Assembly (NCBI RefSeq): GCF_014646135.1
Contig: NZ_BMMW01000009.1
Coordinates: 1-51,470 of the forward strand
Direction: 5' to 3'
DNA from: Nocardia camponoti
GTDB lineage: Bacteria > Actinomycetota > Actinomycetes > Mycobacteriales > Mycobacteriaceae
Length of the DNA: 51,470 nt
Shown here: positions 50,379 to 51,470 of the stretch, piece by piece
Layout: every line of letters begins with the position of its first letter
Position numbering within the stretch: position 1 is the stretch's first letter
Notes under the pieces: generated by a model
Databases searched by the model: none
Seen by the model: only the letters and a program-made list of their open reading frames with translations
Told to the model about the DNA's origin: nothing
Position numbers and translations under genes: made by a program

Positions 50379-51119
50379 CTAGAAAAGTCGGAACACGTTG
50401 CTCTCCGTGCCACGTAGCTCGTCGTAATCGAGCGTCAGGCAACGGATCCCTCGGTCCTCAGCCAAAGTACGCGCTTGCGGCTTGATTTGCTGCGCCGCGA
50501 ACACGCCAGTCACCGGTGCGAGGACCGGGTCGCGGTTGAGCAATTCGAGGTAGCGCGTGAGCTGTTCGACGCCGTCGATGTCACCGCGGCGCTTGATTTC
50601 GACGGCGACCGTCGCGCCGTCGGCGTTGCGGCAAAGCAGGTCGACTGGGCCGATCGCGGTCATGTATTCGCGACGAACCAAGGTGTAACCCTCACCGAGT
50701 TTCGTCACGTGTTCAGCCAGCAGCGCTTGCAGGTGCGCTTCGACGCCGTCCTTCTGCAGACCGGGATCGATCCCCAGGTCGTGTTCGAAGTCGTGGAAGA
50801 TTTCCTCGATGCTGATGCGCAGCTCTTCGCCAGCCTTGTTGGTGACCACCCAGAGCGCCTTGATTTGATTCGGCGCGACCGCCTGACCCTCGCGCAGCGG
50901 CGTAACGCCGGGCGGTAGTTCGTCGGCGGGTTCGGTGACGTCACGCTCGTTGAACCAGCATGGCGGGCTCATCCAGTTGAGCGGCTTATAGGAGCCGCCG
51001 TCCGAATGCACGAGCACCGAGCCATCGGCTTTGATCATCAGCAGCCGACGAGCCATGGGCAGGTGAGCGGTCAGTCGACCGACGTAATCAACCTTGCAAC
51101 GAGCAATGACGAGGCGCAC
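50379..51119 (-). CDS. nucS: Mismatch-specific endonuclease NucS/EndoMS
   Basis: The 246-residue nuclease provides the non-canonical mismatch repair of actinobacteria lacking MutS/MutL. It has an N-terminal DNA-binding beta domain (RLVIARCKVDYVGRLTAHLPMARRLLMIKADGSVLVHSDGGSYKPLNWM). The C-terminal PD-(D/E)xK domain has Asp in GPVDLLCRN and the catalytic VEIKRRG (E-x-K). The C-terminus ESNVFRLF is a short tail of the kind expected to bind the sliding clamp. GTG 51119 follows TAGAGT (51126-51131, minus) by 6 nt, with TTGCAT as possible -35, so the mRNA is probably leaderless. Confidence 0.96.
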   Translation of the reverse strand: MRLVIARCKVDYVGRLTAHLPMARRLLMIKADGSVLVHSDGGSYKPLNWMSPPCWFNERDVTEPADELPPGVTPLREGQAVAPNQIKALWVVTNKAGEELRISIEEIFHDFEHDLGIDPGLQKDGVEAHLQALLAEHVTKLGEGYTLVRREYMTAIGPVDLLCRNADGATVAVEIKRRGDIDGVEQLTRYLELLNRDPVLAPVTGVFAAQQIKPQARTLAEDRGIRCLTLDYDELRGTESNVFRLF

Positions 51120-51173
51120 CCGGCAACTCTAGGGACCGGGCACGGTCGAATGCAAAACTGGTCGAGAAATGAC

Positions 51174-51204
51174 GAAAGGCCCCCAGCAATGCTGGGGGCC
51201 TTTC
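51174..51204 (-). terminator. rrn operon terminator
   Basis: GAAAGGCCCCCAGCA (51174-51188) pairs with TGCTGGGGGCCTTTC (51190-51204), a 15-bp stem with a minimal loop. It starts about 10 nt after the 5S 3' end and ends in TTTC, as expected for a minus-strand rRNA operon terminator. Confidence 0.9.
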
Positions 51205-51213
51205 GGGAAAATT

Positions 51214-51332
51214 GTTCCGGCGGTGTCCTACTCTCCCACACCCTGTCGAGTGCAGTACCATCGGCGCAGGTGGCCTTAGCTTCCGGGTTCGGAATGGGAC
51301 CGGGCGTTTCCCCACCGCTATAACCGCCGTAA
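51214..51332 (-). rRNA. rrf: 5S rRNA
   Basis: The minus strand reads TTACGGCGGTTATAGCGGTG, continues with the conserved ACGCCCGGTCCCATTCCGAA loop and ends AGTAGGACACCGCCGGAACA. The terminal helix pairs ACGGCGG with CCGCCG, and the length of about 119 nt is normal. The boundaries are good to 1-3 nt. The gene is the 3' end of a complete rrn operon lying to the right. Confidence 0.96.
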
Positions 51333-51470
51333 CACTATGAAACTAGACAGCGCTCCCCACCCAAATGCGAAACCCGAATTCTCATCAGGAATCACACCGT
51401 GGGTGAGTGTGCTGCAGTGTCTGTTGTTTCAGATACCGCACAGTGGACGCGTAACACCTTCATTCAGTAA
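51333..51470 (-). other. 23S-5S spacer, running off the window
   Basis: These 138 bp precede 5S on the minus strand. The segment resembles the spacer of Mycobacteriales (GTCCACTGTGCGGTATCTG followed by AACAACA). The 23S 3' end should start just beyond the right edge. No tRNA is present. Confidence 0.8.

Noticed and set aside
1..51470. CRISPR array, insertion sequence or prophage
   Set aside because: No regularly spaced repeats, transposase, integrase or terminal inverted repeats were seen.

Overview
The window is a block of actinobacterial chromosome, almost certainly from the mycolic-acid order Mycobacteriales and perhaps Nocardia- or Rhodococcus-like (genus not resolved). The reasons are high G+C, frequent GTG starts, a complete yrbEAB-mceABCDEF lipid-import operon, the CysO/Mec/CysM cysteine pathway, NucS (EndoMS) mismatch repair, GlgE, and a gene order from about 20.8 to 51.1 kb that largely follows what I recall of the M. 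tuberculosis Rv1321-Rv1343 region. Both ends are ribosomal. The left edge holds the first ~44 nt of a 16S gene with its leader and promoters, and the right edge holds a 5S gene, its terminator and the 23S-5S spacer. All of these lie on the minus strand. No tRNA, insertion sequence, phage gene or CRISPR array was seen.

Layout. 0-0.5 kb: rrn leader with a boxA-type antitermination element and two promoter candidates. 0.5-6.9 kb: small membrane protein, Baeyer-Villiger-type flavin monooxygenase, YdcF-like protein, short GMC oxidoreductase, VIT-family transporter and Na+/H+ antiporter. 7.1-15.7 kb: the mce operon on the minus strand, read YrbEA, YrbEB, MceA to MceF, then a proline-rich secreted or anchored protein. 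16.0-19.8 kb: PhoU-like regulator, secreted HNH-nuclease lipoprotein with a small acidic partner, and a DHA2-type drug exporter. 19.9-28.4 kb: SDR dehydrogenase, two small membrane proteins, RdgB, RNase PH, MBL-fold phosphodiesterase, rhomboid, CysM, CysO, Mec, P1 peptidase, DUF2017 and ClpS. 28.4-33.0 kb: PncB, PncA, an unknown protein and DinG. 33.0-38.6 kb: methyltransferase-like protein, GT87 mannosyltransferase-like protein, DoxX, an MTB12-like secreted protein behind IdeR-like boxes, and a purine permease. 38.7-45.5 kb: GlgP divergent from GlgE-GlgB. 45.7-51.1 kb: cysteine-less thioredoxin/TPR protein, DUF3817, thiolase, methylmalonyl-CoA epimerase, DivIVA-like coiled coil, zinc-ribbon protein and NucS.

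How the genes work together. The mce genes form one ABC-type lipid importer without its ATPase, which is expected elsewhere. Mec, CysO and CysM form a protein-bound-sulfur route to cysteine. PncA and PncB are consecutive NAD-salvage steps. GlgE, GlgB and GlgP build and degrade branched alpha-glucan. Two things stand out. At 16 starts the -10 hexamer (TANNNT) ends only 6-7 nt before the start codon, the signature of leaderless transcription. Several palindromic operators sit next to promoters: SDR 19873-19892, DoxX 36574-36604, MTB12-like 37163-37199 and mce 15756-15772. The most speculative new-system candidate is the secreted HNH nuclease overlapped by a small acidic protein whose natural start codon reads ATA.
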